Below, one piece after another: positions 22,129-30,235 of a stretch of DNA of 31,010 nt. Position 1 is the first letter of the stretch. Each line of letters starts with the position of its first letter. The notes beneath the pieces are model-generated. The model worked only from the letters and a program-made list of their open reading frames with translations, made no database searches and was not told the origin of the DNA. Made by a program: the position numbers and the translations under genes. The DNA is from Sporodiniella umbellata (lineage: Eukaryota; Mucoromycota; Mucoromycetes; Mucorales; Rhizopodaceae): the NCBI GenBank assembly GCA_025677835.1, contig JAIXMR010000169.1:1-31010 (forward strand), given 5' to 3'.

Positions 22129-22625
22129 GTTGTATTTCTTATCCATTTCTTTAGTCGACTACGCGATTTACAGTTGAAGCAAAACCTAGTGCCTATCAAA
22201 AACACACTTTCCAAAGCCATGTCGGGTAGTGCCAAAGCGGTTTCGCGAAGCAGTACAAAGTTCATGAAAGGAATGGACGCTCTGCTTAACGATCCAGTGA
22301 CAGAAAGTCCTGCCTCATCCCAACCAAACAATAATAATAACCTCTTTTCGAGCATCTCTTCTTTTTGGTCAAAAACTACCAAAGAGTTTTCGCAAAACAT
22401 GGAGGTAAAAAAAGAGTTTTTTTTTTTTTTTTTCGCGTCCCCTCCCCCCCTCTCTCTCTAAAAAGCTGTGTATGATCTAAATAGGAAGCCATGGCTACTA
22501 ACCGTCGTCAAAAAGCAAGTGGACCTACACCAAAAATAGCTTCACCTAAAGTAGGGTCCAGTGATGATGATGATAGTGGATCTGCTTTTGTAAACATAGA
22601 GCATCCTTCTGCAAAGCATTCATAA
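20169..22625 (+). CDS. AVL9: Late secretory pathway protein Avl9 homologue
   Basis: DENN-related protein needed in yeast for post-Golgi vesicle formation and polarised exocytosis. Exons: 20169-20364, 20432-20553, 20648-20719, 20767-20856, 20905-21048, 21126-21320, 21380-21644, 21721-21864, 21912-22083, 22155-22404, 22485-22625; about 596 residues. Diagnostic segments are VVGFHHAYGPIVEHSIP (N-terminus), FAYFHLPPL, LFGISCNRQI, RELVYMFKSKTLTMLKLLLL, FYGYPVERLCTFQYSLISLV and YGMRWLEAWMKTDNFKKW. The C-terminal 120 residues are Ser- and Asn-rich and end in an acidic DDDD tract, less conserved and probably unstructured. The donor at 21865 may be a GC site (GAAG|GCAAGC). A GT site 6 nt downstream keeps the same phase and would add two residues. 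All other joints are canonical and in frame. Confidence 0.92.
20376..20403 (+). repeat. (TTA)n repeat in AVL9 intron 1
   Basis: About nine TTA units inside the first AVL9 intron, between donor GTTTCT and acceptor TTTTAG. Confidence 0.85.
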
Positions 22626-23491
22626 CAATAAAAGTTTTTTTTTTTTTTTTTCTTCTATCAGCTTCTTTTTTTTTTGGGGAGAAAAGCCATCCATCGGTGA
22701 TACTGATTGGCGGCTGAAAAGCAAATACAAAACAAAAGATGGTGTTAAAATTAAACAGAGGAGGATTCAATCGGAGTACCCTGCGAGTACAGTTTTTTTA
22801 GACCTGCTGAAGAGATGGGAGGGGATAGATTCTAGACTTTCCAGAGTCTAATATTTGTTTCTGACCTATAAAACAAAACAGAAATTAAATAATAATAACA
22901 AAAAAAAAAAAAAAAAAAAACAGGTTTTGTAACAGAATGAACTACCGATCATTTAGTCCATATCAAGTAAATGACGCCAATAAACAATCGTTTGATGTTC
23001 AGGAACAAGAGGTCTGTCTTGCTTTAAAAAGCTAAAAGCGGATGGCGGAGTCAATCCAAAATAAAGGGCCTTTGAAATAATCCTATCAAAAGCACCCGAT
23101 CATATCGTGGACTGTCTTGGAGTGGGAAAAGAATGTGAAAAAAGAAACACGCAATATAAAAGCTCTTTAGCACAAAACACGTTCTTTTTCAAAAGCAATT
23201 TTAGAGCTTGAAACAGAACACAACCTTCTTTCTGTATTTCCTTTACCACCCAAGATCATCATCATTCGTTTAAATCTAAAAATCTTATCAAAGAGAGAAA
23301 AAAAGAGAAATCAAATCTGTTTTTATCAAGTAGGATAGAAAAAGCTTTTGATACGCGTTTTTCTTTCTTTTTATTTTTTTTTTTTTTTTTTTGCGGTGTT
23401 TTTTTATCTGCGTGCCTTTAATTTATTCCTTAAAGATTAAAAATTTTTACAGTGAATGACGCATTGACTGAGTCTGTGCCACCAAGACAAC
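22626..23491. other. Spacer between AVL9 and the RGS locus
   Basis: No certain gene. A 32-codon frame starts at 22937 (MNYRSFSPYQVNDANK) and ends at an in-frame stop; GT sites within it could be donors. An open stretch of about 50 codons follows an acceptor-like CTTTAG at about 23164-23169 and ends near a CAA|GTAGGA donor at about 23331. These could be leader exons of the RGS locus, but linkage is unproven. A small inverted repeat, TAGACT...AGTCTA, lies near 22835-22852. Confidence 0.4.
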
Positions 23492-23769
23492 ATGGCCGAA
23501 TTTGAGTTCTCCTATCAGCGACAAGAACAAAGACAAATTCTTGTTCAGGGTAATTTATGTCATGTTCAATGCAAGAGTTGCTGCAGATAATTTATACAGG
23601 GTGCAGCTCTGTGCCCTGCAAAGATTTACAGTCGACCCAAGCGCTTAAGAAGCTTGTTGAAACCCATTTTCAAAAAAAAAAAAAGAGAGAGAGTATTCCC
23701 GCTCAGCAAATGAATTGTTTACAGAGTCTGTTCAATAGAGTATCAAATGACGTCCAAACTCAACTATAA
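23492..23769 (+). CDS. Small unrecognised protein, or 5' exons of the RGS gene
   Basis: ATG in good context (CAACATGG) at 23492 begins MAEFEFSYQRQEQRQILVQ. A donor G|GTAATT and an acceptor TATACAG about 50 nt later (AG at 23598-23599) join in phase 1 to a segment with CSSVPCKDLQSTQALKKL that runs to TAA at 23769; about 76 residues, hydrophilic and helical-looking. The frame could also leave at AGA|GTATCA and splice to the RGS exon, whose acceptor is phase 0, making an N-terminal extension of that protein. I cannot decide between these. No family recognised. Confidence 0.4.
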
Positions 23770-24064
23770 ATTTCTCACGTGTGCCTTTTGGACCTAAGGG
23801 CCAAATAACCAAACAAGTCATACACTTTGCACGGTCAACCTTAAGCCAGTTTTGAAAATAAAATGGAGAAGCAAGAAAGAGTAGGGGAAGCAAAGTTTGC
23901 CTAAAAGACTTTTTTTTGGAACGAATTCTATCGTTGTACAGGCGGGGAAGTCGGACTCAAGATGCACACCAATTGACAATTCTTTTTCAGCCCTCTCACT
24001 TTTTTCACTTTTTTTTTCCCTTTTGTTTTTATTGTCATAACCTTTACACACGCACCGACAGATA

Positions 24065-24631
24065 ATGATGTGCAGCCTGGAATGTTCGACATTTACACTA
24101 GAGACCATCCTGAAAGACTCATCCTCTCATTTATTCAAAGACTTTGCCTGCTACCTCCAGCAGTCTTACTGCCAGGAAAATCTTGATTTCTGGCTAGCAA
24201 CACAAGAGTACAACGAATGCACCAATGAAAATCTTCTTGCACTCCACTGTGAGAAGATGATCAATGTCTATATAAGGCCCAACTCACCGCAAGAGATCAA
24301 CATACCATGTGATATGAGAGAAGCCATCCTAGAGTTCTATCACCAAGGCAACTATCATCCCGACCTATTTTGCGCGGCTGCAGAGGCTGTACTGGAACTG
24401 ATGCGAGTCAATTCGTTTGTTCCTTGGTCTATGCTCAATACCACCTCTTCTCGCCAGATGAAACACACCAGCTCCTTAATCGAAAGATGGAATTTGGCCA
24501 AGCTGAAACAGGCTCGAAAAAACCAGCTTTCGTTTGACTACGAACGTCCTCACTTTGACCTTGCCACCCACCACCCCTCAGTCTATAAATCTATGCTGAA
24601 AAAAATCAAAAAATCTTTATCTGGTCATTAA
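24065..24631 (+). CDS. RGS-domain protein (regulator of G-protein signalling)
   Basis: Single RGS domain predicted to accelerate GTP hydrolysis by heterotrimeric G-alpha subunits. This exon encodes 188 residues. The RGS box covers about 10-128: TLETILKDSSSHLFKDFACY, then QENLDFWLATQEYNE (the conserved helix 4 signature), and VLELMRVNSFVPW at the end. The remaining 60 residues are basic, with KKIKKSLSGH at the C-terminus. There is no DEP domain, so it is not an Sst2/Rgs1-type protein. A strong acceptor (CACCGACAG) sits immediately upstream, at 24061, so the exon is preceded by an intron. The real start could be the tandem ATGs here or lie in an upstream exon (see 23492-23769). Confidence 0.85.
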   Translation: MMCSLECSTFTLETILKDSSSHLFKDFACYLQQSYCQENLDFWLATQEYNECTNENLLALHCEKMINVYIRPNSPQEINIPCDMREAILEFYHQGNYHPDLFCAAAEAVLELMRVNSFVPWSMLNTTSSRQMKHTSSLIERWNLAKLKQARKNQLSFDYERPHFDLATHHPSVYKSMLKKIKKSLSGH

Positions 24632-25517
24632 CACTCTTACCCTATGAACATATATCTATATACGCCATCCCATTCGCTTTCAAAAAAAAAAACCCCCTGC
24701 TTTCCTTTCTCTCCTACCCTTTCCACTCACTCTACCTATACATATATTCATCTCAACACTACCTACATATATACACGCACACATATCAAGTCCCTTATAT
24801 ATACTCTATATCTATATCATGCCCTTCAAATACTATGGAGTGTGTCATCTTTCCTTCTCATCCGCATCCCCCCCTTTTACAAAATAGAAGTCATGTTTTT
24901 TTTTTTTTTTTTTTTTTTAATACATATAATTTTTCTTGAAAAGCAAATAAACTTTATTCGTCTTTTCTTAATGGAAATGTACGCCATTTTCTTCTACCAA
25001 GATTTAACCTTAAAAAAAAAAAAAAAAGGGCTCGGCTTTGTTCCACGTTACAAAAAGAAACAGTTTAGACCAGGTTGCCGTGTCACAAAGATAAATTGGG
25101 GAAAAGCCTTGTTTCTGGATAAAATCATTCATGTGGCAGATACGCTCTTTTCAGAAAAAAAAAAAAAAAAAAAAAAAAAACAATAGAACCTGAATTTCCC
25201 CGTCTTTAAAAGGCGGTATTTTTTTTTTTTTTTTTTAGTGATGAACAGCTTCATGTACCTGTTTTTGTCAGGTACGTATCCAGTATCAGACCCTCAAGAT
25301 GCTTTTTAGTATTGAGTCTGCAAATTCTGTTTGGTATCATTGGGTACCACAAAAAGCATGCCTACATATGTCCACTGTTTTTTTTTTTTTAAAAAAAAAA
25401 AAAAAATCTTTTTGATAATCCATTGAATGGCGCTTGAAATAGATTAAAAAATTTTATCAGATTTTTTATCAGATTTTTTCTTTCTTTTTAATCTGATCTT
25501 TACTCAAACTCTATTTG
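24632..25517. other. Spacer between RGS and NVJ2-like genes, proximal part
   Basis: Mostly A/T homopolymers (24897-24918, 25012-25027, 25155-25180, 25219-25236). A long plus-strand open stretch here is low-complexity and not gene-like. At 25456-25497 the 8-mer ATCAGATT occurs twice, followed by its inverse AATCTGAT, able to form a hairpin (arms 25468-25475 and 25490-25497). No gene is supported. Confidence 0.45.
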
Positions 25518-25990
25518 ACAGCTTGCTTCGATTTGATTCTCCCTTTTTGACAAAGAACAAAATTTGTTTATGAATTACACGCAAAGATAACCACTCCCAC
25601 TCTTGGGAATGTTGAAATAAATCTATCCAAAGTGCTTTCTTAATGACTGACACAAAAAAACAAACAAACTGTAAATATGCTCATAGAATGTCTTGTTTTT
25701 TTAATCAATAATAATGGTTCTATCCTAATTGATCTCCTCCTAAAAGTGTGCTATTAAATATTCCCGACTCTTTTGTATAGCCAATGTCTCTTCCAGTTTC
25801 TTTTCTCTAACGCTTTTTAATGACCAGACACACCTCGTTAACAATAAACGACTTTTCTAGTTTATAGCCTTTCAAAAACACATAACGTCAACTATACCAA
25901 AAAAAGGTCTGCTTCCCAAAAAATTTCTTTTAATATAAAACAACTTATTACACTTGTGAATTCAAGTAGATGGTTGATGGATGCGAGCTT
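25518..25990 (-). CDS. Possible multi-exon gene, unrecognised
   Basis: Three open segments on the minus strand flanked by splice-like signals. About 25880-25987 begins after TTTTTAAG and encodes NHLLEFTSVISCFILKEIFW up to a donor TTG|GTATAG. A 41-nt intron with acceptor AAACTAG joins in frame to about 25742-25858 (SLKSVREKKLEETLAIQKS), which meets a TAG unless spliced earlier. A third segment, after GTGTCAG, about 25518-25645, encodes LFQHSQEWEWLSLRVIH and ends in TGA. No start codon or family is identified. Several 35-45 codon open stretches are expected by chance here, so this is only a candidate. Confidence 0.25.
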
Positions 25991-26395
25991 AAAAAGAAAT
26001 ATATATATATATATATAAAAGGCAAGTTAAACAGGAGGTGGACGGGAGCTAAATTCTCAACAGAGGGGGGGGACTCGCTGTGTCGTTTTTAAAACATAAT
26101 CTCTTGTTAAAAGGAGAGACGGATGCATACACACATTCTGTTTTTCTCAGGTGTATCTTGTTTCACTTGAAAGAATTGCTCTGGTTAAAAATTTAGAATA
26201 AGATAGTACATAACTCAAAGGCTATATAACTTGCTTATCCCTATCTCCCACTCTTCCCCAACCCACCCCTTTGTTTTTATTTTTATTTTATTTTATTTTA
26301 TTATTTTTTTTTTTTTTTTTTTTGGATATAAATACAAATATGTATATTTGCATGTGAACGATGTTTTGTTTTCTTTTTCTTCTTCTTTTTATTTC
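25991..26395. promoter_or_regulatory. Presumed promoter/leader of the NVJ2-like gene
   Basis: Contains an AT dinucleotide run (about 25999-26017), a G run (26066-26073) and a 19-nt T tract (26305-26323) shortly before the chosen start. Assigned by position only. Confidence 0.4.
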
Positions 26396-27922
26396 ATGTA
26401 TACAGTGATTGGATTAATATGTGTTTATGTGCTAGGTGGATTGAGTTTTCTACCAATCATGTTATTTAGTATATATTTGTTTTCGCCCAAGATGGAATCC
26501 AGCGTGCAAGAAGAAGAGATGGAATCAGATGAGCTGACGACTACGGAGAAGGTACTAAAAGGATGGATTGAATTGAGAAAAAGCCTAAAGGAAACGGAGC
26601 GACGCAGCAAGAGGAATGTCTATGCGGAATTGAAATCCAGTGCGTTGTTTATCTATGCACAAGACGAGTGTCAACAGATCCTGGCGATCTCCGAGTTCCA
26701 AGTGCTGATACATCACAACAAGGGCTCGAATGATAGTTTTGGACGCTCTGCATGGATCTATCTGAAATCGGACGAGGAAGAGTATTATATCAACTGCGAG
26801 CGTGCGGTGGATAAAGAGGATTGGTACTATGGCCTTCTGGCTGCCACCACAAACGAGCGTATGGATCGTTTGGAACCGCAGGCGATGAAGACGTTTCTGG
26901 ACACACTGTCAGATACCAACGAAGGAAGCGTCCGTTGGCTGAATGCAGTAGTTGGGCGTGTGTTCCTGGGTATGTACAAGACCCAAGCCCTGAAAGACTT
27001 TGTACAACACAAACTGGACCATAAGATCCGCCAGACCAAATTACCCAGCAGTCTTTTGGGTGAGATCAAGCTGGGCTCTGTTCGGTTAGGAGACTCAGTT
27101 CCCTTAGTAAGTCAGCCCAAGTTGTTGAGCTTAACGCCTGAAGGGGAACTGGCAGTCGAGGCCAAGGTAGACTATCGAGGCGCGTTCCAAGTCGTGATCC
27201 GGACCGAATGTTCTCCTTTACGTGTTCCACTAGTACTCTCTGTCACTCTCAGACGACTTACCGGGCACATTCTGGTCAAGATCAAGCCGCCGCCCAGTAA
27301 CCGATACTGGCTAGGCTTCTATCGCCTGCCTGAGATGGATTGGGAAATCACACCGATCGTGTCCGATAAGCAGATCAAGCTGAACCTGATCCAGCAGGCC
27401 ATCAAGGCCAAATTAACAGAATCAATTCTGGAGCAACTCGTGTTACCCAACATGGACGACTTCCCATTTTGCCCTTCCACTGAGGGCGGCATTTTTGGTG
27501 AGCGCGTACCAAGGCCTTCGGATCTTGAGCCTGAGGAACAAGAAGACCCCATCTTGCTCTTACCTCAGCCTCCGACTCGTCGAGCCGAATCGTTGCCTGA
27601 AGCCAGCTCACTCCGCCAACGTCCACGGCATCTCTCTTTACCCCATACCATTGAATTAGGAGCCACAGCTGATTTGAGTGATGATCTCTCCCGGTTTCAA
27701 ACCGAGCCCGTGCATCCGTTGGATCAGTCCAGTCCAAAGAAGGGGGTTTTTTATCAAATGACAGGCCATCTCTTTCAGAAAAAGAATAGGCTGATAAAAC
27801 CCAAAATCAGTAAAGAACTTCGAGACGAACGAGACCGAGAGCTACAAGAGTTACATAATCGAAAAATGATGGGCTTATTTTTTGGTTCACCCGGTACTCA
27901 TTCTGAACAAACATTATGCTGA
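26396..27922 (+). CDS. NVJ2: Nvj2/TEX2-type lipid-transfer protein (TM, PH-like, SMP)
   Basis: ER-anchored tubular lipid-transfer protein acting at membrane contact sites; yeast Nvj2 works at nucleus-vacuole and ER-Golgi contacts. Intronless; 508 residues from this ATG. Residues 2-30 form one hydrophobic helix (IGLICVYVLGGLSFLPIM). A PH-like region follows (about 50-150, KVLKGWIELRKSL to KEDWYYGLLAATTN). The SMP domain spans about 176-358: RWLNAVVGRVFLGMYKT, LGDSVPLVSQPKLLSLTPEG, VKIKPPPSNRYWLGF and LVLPNMDDFPF, all hallmark Nvj2/TEX2 positions. A Pro/Glu-rich tail ends with a charged helix (RDERDRELQELHNRKM). The frame is open upstream to 26231 but that part is an F/Y stretch from a T tract. 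I start at M 26396 because it puts the membrane helix at the N-terminus. Confidence 0.92.
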   Translation: MYTVIGLICVYVLGGLSFLPIMLFSIYLFSPKMESSVQEEEMESDELTTTEKVLKGWIELRKSLKETERRSKRNVYAELKSSALFIYAQDECQQILAISEFQVLIHHNKGSNDSFGRSAWIYLKSDEEEYYINCERAVDKEDWYYGLLAATTNERMDRLEPQAMKTFLDTLSDTNEGSVRWLNAVVGRVFLGMYKTQALKDFVQHKLDHKIRQTKLPSSLLGEIKLGSVRLGDSVPLVSQPKLLSLTPEGELAVEAKVDYRGAFQVVIRTECSPLRVPLVLSVTLRRLTGHILVKIKPPPSNRYWLGFYRLPEMDWEITPIVSDKQIKLNLIQQAIKAKLTESILEQLVLPNMDDFPFCPSTEGGIFGERVPRPSDLEPEEQEDPILLLPQPPTRRAESLPEASSLRQRPRHLSLPHTIELGATADLSDDLSRFQTEPVHPLDQSSPKKGVFYQMTGHLFQKKNRLIKPKISKELRDERDRELQELHNRKMMGLFFGSPGTHSEQTLC

Positions 27923-27996
27923 TCTCTTCAAAAAAAAAAAAAAAATCGCTTTCCTATATACCCCTCCTTTTTTTTCTTTATGTACATACGGATACA

Positions 27997-28027
<31 letters not shown>

Positions 28028-28098
28028 GTGTGTACAAAATACAGACTTGTATTTTATCTGCTAGTACGATTGTTTTTATTTGCTTTTTTGTAAATGCT
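27923..28098. other. Convergent 3' spacer with (TA)n repeat
   Basis: A 176-bp spacer between convergent stop codons, with a TA repeat at about 27994-28026. Confidence 0.6.
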
Positions 28099-28936
28099 TT
28101 AAATGCCCAGTCTTGATTTTGTTGGATGATGATGACTGATATGATGTGGAAAGGGCCAAGAATGAGCGTCTACAGGCATATACTTTTTAATATACCACTG
28201 CTGATTGACATTACAGGTGAGGGGTGTTTTTTTGGAAGGAGAAAGATAGAAAGGCAGTTTTTGGTCGGATGGGATTGTGTGTTGCTCCTGTTCGAAATCG
28301 ATCAGGACCTTTTCTAAGAGGTTAGCGAGCCCCGGCAGACTAGACCTTCTCTGATAGAGCTCAATGGAATGCTGTGTCTCGAGTAAGGTGAGGTAGTTTT
28401 GATGGTCGAGGTCCCTTTGAGAGAGTTCGCGTCGATGGTTTTCTTTTAGAGCTTCGTATAGCGCTTGTTTTTGAAAAACACTTTTTTCTTTTTCCTCGAT
28501 GGCCTTTTTTAAATCTGCCAATTGGTTCTGATAGTCCATTTGGGCTCTCTCAATCAAGGTCTCAATCTGTTGTATGGGGTTCATAGAGATCCGAGATTGT
28601 CTGGCCCTTAGGCGCTCTATTTCTTTTTGCTGACATTCGATAATTGACTGCGATTCAATATTCTACATATATCCTGTCAGTCACTCCCCGCAGAAAAAAA
28701 AAAAGTACCGTCTTTTTCAGATTCTCTATCTTTTCCTTCAGCTTGACAATGGGCGATTGAATAGAATGATACTGATGCATGGATTTTTTTTGGTTGTTAG
28801 ATTGAAAAGAAAGGATATGTTGATGATGTGTTGAACACATTGAACCAGATAAATGCTTGTTGTTGTTGTTGTTTTTATCCAGTTTGGAAAGTGGTACAGC
28901 ATGGTTGCCCTTTCTATTTACTTTCTTCTCGTTCAT
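28099..28936 (-). CDS. Coiled-coil protein, family not recognised
   Basis: Two exons, 28709-28936 and 28099-28662, joined in phase 0 across a 46-nt intron (ACG|GTACTT ... TGTAG); 263 residues. The first 40 residues are basic and Asn-rich (LDKNNNNNKHLSGS). A long helical section follows, starting VKLKEKIENLKKT and continuing across the joint through QQKEIERLRARQS, ERAQMDYQNQLADLKKAIEE and LKENHRRELSQRDLDHQNYL, with heptad spacing suggestive of a dimeric coiled coil. The last 60 residues are less charged and end in a His-rich patch (HHISHHHP). It may be a cytoskeletal or scaffold protein, but nothing in the sequence fixes a role. It converges on the NVJ2-like gene. Confidence 0.7.
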
Positions 28937-29741
28937 CTTTAAAAGTAATCGAGCAACAAAAACATCAACAAAAGGTGAAAAAAAAAGGTAAATGTTTTGT
29001 TTTTAAATAAGCGTTTTATACACAACAATAATAATAAGTATCTCAAACACCCCTTCTCAAACACCCCTTCTCTTTACGTCCTGCTTTTTTGTCAAAAATA
29101 ATAACAAACTCTTTACTAAAGCTTTTTTTAGGAATTGTCTTAAATAAATACCTTTCCCTTTTAGTAAAAAGACTTGTTTTTTATTAAAAAAAAAAAAAAG
29201 AGAGCTAGTTATCCCTTTGATAAAGGTATTCATTCACTCTTTGCCACACACCCCTTCTTCTTCTATTTCATAAGCCCTGCTTTTTCTTTTTCTCAGAGAA
29301 ACAAACCTGGCTAACTCATTTAATGTGAAACACAATTGTTTATGTTTTAACTTGATGTTATTATTTCCGTCAGGTTTTGAATTTTGTTTTGCTTAGGCGT
29401 AATGTTTTTTTTATTTCACTTTACTTTCATGCTTAGACACTAACTTTACAATTTCTCTTTGCTTTGATTAAAAAAGAAGTAATCCTCTTTAACAAGCATT
29501 TGAAAAGAAAGAAATTAATTCATGCAAAAGGCCCTGTTTACTACTTATCTTTTAATAATTAAAAAAAAAAAAAGAACTACTCTTCCTTTGCAGCAGTATT
29601 GAATGCGCTATGCGAATGTTCAAATAAAAGAAGCACTTTCAGTTTTGTTTTTTTCTTTTAAGATAGAAACGATGAATTAGGAGAAGTGGAGAATAAACGA
29701 GCAAATAGGATGGATTGCCGGTTAAGTTCCGATTGTACCCC
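28937..29741. other. Spacer upstream of the coiled-coil gene
   Basis: Contains the presumed promoter of the minus-strand coiled-coil gene, a CAA/AAC-rich stretch near 28955-28975 and a 14-bp direct repeat at 29042-29069. The rest is AT-rich with no supported gene. Confidence 0.45.
29042..29069. repeat. Two exact tandem copies of a 14-mer (CTCAAACACCCCTT)
   Basis: Perfect 14-bp tandem duplication, a simple slippage-type repeat in a spacer. Confidence 0.85.
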
Positions 29742-29877
29742 TCAACCGATTCTTTCGTAAGCTTCTTGCCAGAGCTCAAAAGATTGTTCAGCCCCTGGCA
29801 TGCCGTCGTCACCATAGAACACTTTATTTTCTAGTTAAACTTTATCAACACTAGACCCACCTCGATGGTAGTTTTCT
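29742..29877 (-). CDS. Possible terminal exons of an unrecognised gene
   Basis: On the minus strand a T-rich tract and acceptor TTTCCAG (AG at 29878-29879) open a 17-nt exon (29861-29877, frame ENYHR). Its GTGGGT donor joins over 39 nt to 29742-29821, encoding FYGDDGMPGAEQSFELWQEA and ending in ERIG and TGA. Local base composition is near 50 percent GC, unlike its surroundings, which favours coding. The tiny exon, short intron and A-rich acceptor reduce confidence. Upstream exons are not established; AIPNGS-encoding sequence near 29920-29950 could be one. No family recognised. Confidence 0.35.
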
Positions 29878-30235
29878 CTGGAAAGAAAAAAAAAATCAAA
29901 AAAAAAAAAGGCATCATTAACAGTGAACCATTTGGGATTGCTCTACGCCTACTGTATTCTTTTTTTTTTTGAAAAAAAAAAAAAAGAAAAAGAGTCTTGT
30001 TTCCCTTTTTTTATTGTTTCACAGCCTATTGTATTCAAGAAATATTTTGCTTTTTATTTAAAAGCGTACATGCTTTCTCCTTTTACTTTTTTTTTGTACA
30101 CGCTTCGTAAATAACGAGAGGCGTACTAAGATACAAGAAATTATAATGTATTTTTCGCTACTCTCAGACGTGGAAATAACTTGAACTGTTTATACATCTA
30201 TAACTTGCTTTCGGGTGACATTTTTTTTCCTTTTC
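29878..30235. other. AT-rich spacer
   Basis: A/T homopolymers (29885-29894, 29960-29985) and no supported gene. Confidence 0.4.

Noticed and set aside
24644..25186. 180-codon open frame on the plus strand after the RGS gene
   Set aside because: Its composition is low-complexity (Y, I, T, F and K runs from A/T tracts), with no domain or splice structure.
26231..26395. Longer N-terminus for the NVJ2-like protein
   Set aside because: The extension is an F/Y-rich translation of a T tract and would bury the membrane anchor; the ATG at 26396 fits the family better.
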